Notes under the pieces: model-generated
What the model saw: the letters and a program-made list of their open reading frames with translations, nothing else
What the model was told of the DNA's origin: nothing
The model's database searches: none
Made by a program: the position numbers and the translations under genes
IMG/VR virus record: IMGVR_UViG_3300049830_000179
Location: 1-23,629 of that record
Source: a virus
Reading direction: 5' to 3' (one strand)
Length of the DNA stretch: 23,629 nt
Part shown: in pieces, positions 21,215 to 23,629 of the stretch
Layout of the letters: each line of letters opens with the position of its first letter
Numbering within the stretch: the stretch's first letter is position 1

Positions 21215-21475
21215 TTACGAAACATTCCAGTTGCCGGACCCGGTGGTGATCACCGCACCGCAAGAGCACAGACTGCCGACGCGGGCGACCGCCAGCCCGT
21301 TGCATTTCCAGTTGAGCGAGCCTGTCGTGATCGTCACCGGCCCGTGTATTGCGCACGCTGCGGAATCCGTGACGCGGGCGATCTTGATGCCGTTGCATTT
21401 CCAGTTGGGCGAGCCTGATGTGATCGCGCCGCCGTGATCCAGCGTGTCTCCGATGCGCGCGACGGGCGTGCCCAT
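21215..21475 (-). CDS. PAAR-type spike tip protein
   Basis: 86 residues: MGTPVARIGDTLDHGGAITS, then two copies of the pattern N-W-K-C-N-G with ARV, and CAIHGPVTITTG and CSCGAVITTG loops. His and Cys at regular places fit the metal-binding tip of PAAR proteins, which cap the gpV spike of contractile tails. Overlaps the gpV stop region. Confidence 0.85.
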   Translation of the reverse strand: MGTPVARIGDTLDHGGAITSGSPNWKCNGIKIARVTDSAACAIHGPVTITTGSLNWKCNGLAVARVGSLCSCGAVITTGSGNWNVS

Positions 21476-21978
21476 TACGCCAGATTGCCGCCGCCGGTGA
21501 AGGTCATCGGCGCGCCTGCCGTGAGGTTGATCGCTTGCCCGGCTTGCAGCGCCATGGCTTGGCCGGCGGTGGTTTGCATGCCCTGCGCCGAGGTGTGAAC
21601 AATACTGCCGTCGGGCTTCAGGTTCAGCAGCGAGCCGGATTGATGCTTGACCAGTATCTCGCCGCTTTGCACGGTCGGCGGAACTTCCTTGTCGCTGAAC
21701 AGTCGTCCGGCGATAAACGGCACGGTGATGTCGCCGCCGACAAAGCCCATGACGTACTGATCGCCGATTTGCGGGCCGACCGCGACGCCCCAGCCCGCGC
21801 CGATATGCCCCGTCCCGATAGGAATGAAACCGGATTCAACATCTTCGGGCTTGCGCATCAGCTTCACTGCATGCGTCTTCGGGTCGTAGCTTGTGACAAG
21901 GCCTATCCGGTGCGGCGACCGCAGCGCCAGCGCGCGCTCAATGCAGCGGAAGACAAACTGCTCAAAGCCCTCGCTCAT
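21475..21978 (-). CDS. Baseplate assembly protein V (tail spike)
   Basis: 167 residues with an OB-fold-like N-terminus (RIGLVTSYDPKTHAVKLMRK) and QIGDQYVMGFVGGD, followed by a C-terminal beta-prism with SGSLLNLKPDGSIVHTSAQG and repeated QA-x-x-L turns (QAMALQAGQAINLTAG). This matches gpV/gp45 trimers that pierce the host envelope. It precedes PAAR and overlaps the gpD end. Confidence 0.8.
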   Translation of the reverse strand: MSEGFEQFVFRCIERALALRSPHRIGLVTSYDPKTHAVKLMRKPEDVESGFIPIGTGHIGAGWGVAVGPQIGDQYVMGFVGGDITVPFIAGRLFSDKEVPPTVQSGEILVKHQSGSLLNLKPDGSIVHTSAQGMQTTAGQAMALQAGQAINLTAGAPMTFTGGGNLA

Positions 21979-23018
21979 TTGCGGCCCTTTTTCGCGGTCT
22001 TTGTCGAGATCGACATGCGGTAGCCGTCATGGCCCATTTTGTGATCGATGTGATCGATGTGGTAGTTCTGGTCGAAGCCCGAGTTCGTTCCGGAAAACGC
22101 AATCTGGAAATACGGCGTCAGCGTCACATCGCCGGGCATGTCGATTGTCAGGTCGAACTCATGCCGCGCGTGTTCTTTCAGCTTGCCCTTGGCGTGGTGA
22201 TCGGCTTGGGCCTGCGTGCGGTGGTGATGGTGATATTCGTAAAGCTGTTCGTCGCCGTCGCCGCTGCTCGCCTCGCTTTCGATCAGCTGCTTTTTCTTGT
22301 GATCCCAGGATTTGACCTTGACCTTGATTTTTTTCGCGGCCTGGAAATTGCGGCCGAGTTTGATCGAAATCAGACCAGACGATTGCGCGACGGTGTGCGC
22401 GTCCGGCGGGCGGAACATCACCTTGTAAGTCGGCAGCGCGTCGTCATCGATTTTTTTGAAATGCAGCTTGTCGCCATTGACCGCGAGAACCTTGCCCTCA
22501 AACTCCGCAAGCTTTTTCAGCAGCGTCCATTCGGTCTGGTTGTCTGTGATCTTGGCCTGTTCGGCGGTGTAAATACGGCCCGCCGTCACCGTGCCGCCGT
22601 CGCTGTCGAGTGACAGCCCGTGGCGCCCGGCGATGGTCCGCGCGATGTCCTCATGGCTTTGATTGATGAATTTCTCGTTCGTCTTTTTTCGGTTGATCTT
22701 GGCCGACGCGTCGCGCCCGGACAGGCTGACGTGAACGCCCTCGCCCGCCGCGTCGATGTCGGCCTTGTCGAGGTGGCCCTTGAACATCACGGTCGAGGCG
22801 CTGTCGCCGATGGAATAGCGCACCTCAACCGCCACGTCTGAATTGCTGGCGATCCAGTCCAGCCCGCGCCCGAATTCCGTCATTTTGGCCAGCGGAATCT
22901 TGGCGCTGAACGTGCCGGCATGGGCCTTTTTCGTCTGCCCGACGCTGCAATCCTCGCAGGGGATCGCCGCGCCGGCGAGGCTCACCGTGGCGCGGGGCGC
23001 GCGCGAGACGCTTGGCAT
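21975..23018 (-). CDS. Phage late control / tail protein D (gp27-like hub)
   Basis: 347 residues. GTFSAKIPLAKMTEFGRGLD, VTAGRIYTAEQAKITDNQTE and a WTLLKKLAEFEGKVLAVNGD segment are gpD-family blocks. A natural run of four His sits in LYEYHHHHRTQAQADHHAKG. The protein forms the baseplate hub above the spike. Overlaps the gpV start by ATGA. Confidence 0.86.
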   Translation of the reverse strand: MPSVSRAPRATVSLAGAAIPCEDCSVGQTKKAHAGTFSAKIPLAKMTEFGRGLDWIASNSDVAVEVRYSIGDSASTVMFKGHLDKADIDAAGEGVHVSLSGRDASAKINRKKTNEKFINQSHEDIARTIAGRHGLSLDSDGGTVTAGRIYTAEQAKITDNQTEWTLLKKLAEFEGKVLAVNGDKLHFKKIDDDALPTYKVMFRPPDAHTVAQSSGLISIKLGRNFQAAKKIKVKVKSWDHKKKQLIESEASSGDGDEQLYEYHHHHRTQAQADHHAKGKLKEHARHEFDLTIDMPGDVTLTPYFQIAFSGTNSGFDQNYHIDHIDHKMGHDGYRMSISTKTAKKGRK

Positions 23019-23021
23019 GGC

Positions 23022-23261
23022 TTAGAGGCCGAAAATGCCGCCGTTGCCGCCCTTGATCTTGACCGGGGGCAGCGACAGCTCAAGAAAAGCGCCGGGCTGA
23101 ATGAACGGGTCGGCCACGCCGCCGAGCGCCGCGAGGTTCAACTGCGCGATGCGATTCCATTGCGTCGCGTCGCCGAGATAGAACGCGGCGAGCGCGAAAA
23201 GATTGTCGCCGGGCCGGGCCGTGATGACTTGTGCGAAAGCCGAGACAACGACGCCGGACAT
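23022..23261 (-). CDS. LysM-domain tail protein, P2 gpX-like
   Basis: 79 residues. ITARPGDNLFALAAFYLGDA, then WNRIAQLNLAALGG and a final PPVKIKGGNGGIFGL: a single LysM motif of the gpX (tail protein X) family, which sits next to gpD in P2-like phages and serves in tail assembly. Confidence 0.85.
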   Translation of the reverse strand: MSGVVVSAFAQVITARPGDNLFALAAFYLGDATQWNRIAQLNLAALGGVADPFIQPGAFLELSLPPVKIKGGNGGIFGL

Positions 23262-23267
23262 ATCGAC

Positions 23268-23612
23268 CTACCCCGTTGCGTTCTGCAGGGCGAAGTTGAC
23301 CCCGCCGACCGCGCCCTTTTGCGTCATGAGAACGCCAATGTTTTGCATCGCCGCGATTTGGGCGAGAAGCCCGGCGGCGAGGTCCGGCGCAAAACCGCCG
23401 GCAACCACGCCAGCAACGCCCGTGGCGGCGCTGGACAGGATCAGACCGTCAGTGGCCGCTATCGCCGCGTCAACCGCGCTGGCGGCCTTCTGTGCGGCTT
23501 GTATCGCCGGCGCCAGCGTGGCCAATGAGGCGCTGTCAAGCGGCGAGGCCGCGTCAACCGCCGCCGAAAGGTCGGCGATGCGCGCCTTCACCGCGTCCAG
23601 CACAGCCGTCAC
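23268..23612 (-). CDS. Tail-region protein, Ala-rich
   Basis: 114 residues from GTG 23612 (GTGA overlap with the upstream stop). MTAVLDAVKARIADLSAAVD, then a long Ala-rich helical region and a C-terminal MTQKGAVGGVNFALQNATG. No family recognised; by place before gpX it is a tail assembly or tube-associated protein. Confidence 0.6.
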   Translation of the reverse strand: MTAVLDAVKARIADLSAAVDAASPLDSASLATLAPAIQAAQKAASAVDAAIAATDGLILSSAATGVAGVVAGGFAPDLAAGLLAQIAAMQNIGVLMTQKGAVGGVNFALQNATG

Positions 23613-23629
23613 TGGAACGCCCCCGCGCC
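23609..23629 (-). CDS. C-terminal end of the upstream tail gene
   Basis: The last six residues (GAGAFQ) and a TGA that overlaps the next GTG start. Nothing more of this gene is in the window; gpU-type or a DNA-circularisation protein are typical at this position. Confidence 0.4.
   Translation of the reverse strand, partial: GAGAFQ

Overview
The window is a stretch of a temperate, contractile-tailed (myovirus-type) phage or prophage. The host is probably a high-GC alphaproteobacterium: GC-rich codon use, an excisionase/integrase pair of the kind seen in rhizobial and methylotroph prophages, and small genes packed with ATGA/GTGA overlaps. The host assignment is an inference. No terminase, capsid, repressor or attachment site lies in the window.

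Left arm (1-7227, + strand): an early or accessory operon of tightly coupled genes. It opens with the end of an unidentified gene, then an ExoX-like DEDDh exonuclease and a RecT annealing protein carrying an Rmf/CrpP-like C-terminal tail. About a dozen small, mostly unknown proteins follow (several cysteine-rich) together with a DUF5131 (phage Gp37/Gp68) protein. The arm ends with a HTH/excisionase-like protein that overlaps the integrase start by about 200 bases in another frame. The integrase is cut off in its catalytic domain and runs into the C-terminal half of a PTH2-type peptidyl-tRNA hydrolase, so both appear to be remnants of a recombination event.

Centre (7228-7990): the two transcription units converge here. 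On the - strand lie two tRNA genes (Gln-TTG and an initiator-like Met-CAT), about 400 bases without a convincing gene but with several hairpins, and intrinsic terminators at about 7228-7258 and 7881-7914.

Right arm (7991-23629, - strand, read right to left): late genes. Tail genes come first: an unknown 114-aa protein, LysM/gpX-like, gpD-like, gpV-like, PAAR, gp25-like, baseplate J, gpI-like, then two fibre genes, a fibre-associated protein and an 859-residue beta-helix lipoprotein. The lysis region follows: an endolysin with a peptidoglycan-binding domain, a holin candidate and a nested i-spanin/o-spanin pair. It is mixed with an unusually long run of small secreted, lipidated or membrane proteins. 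The last of these, a secreted protein, is interrupted at an 11-base G tract that breaks its reading frame.

The most notable observations are the integrase-hydrolase junction beside the tRNAs, the poly-G frame break, the lipid-anchored beta-helix protein with an internal duplicated module, the RecT-Rmf fusion, the dense envelope-protein cluster around the lysis genes, and a terminator inside the tail operon just before the first fibre gene.
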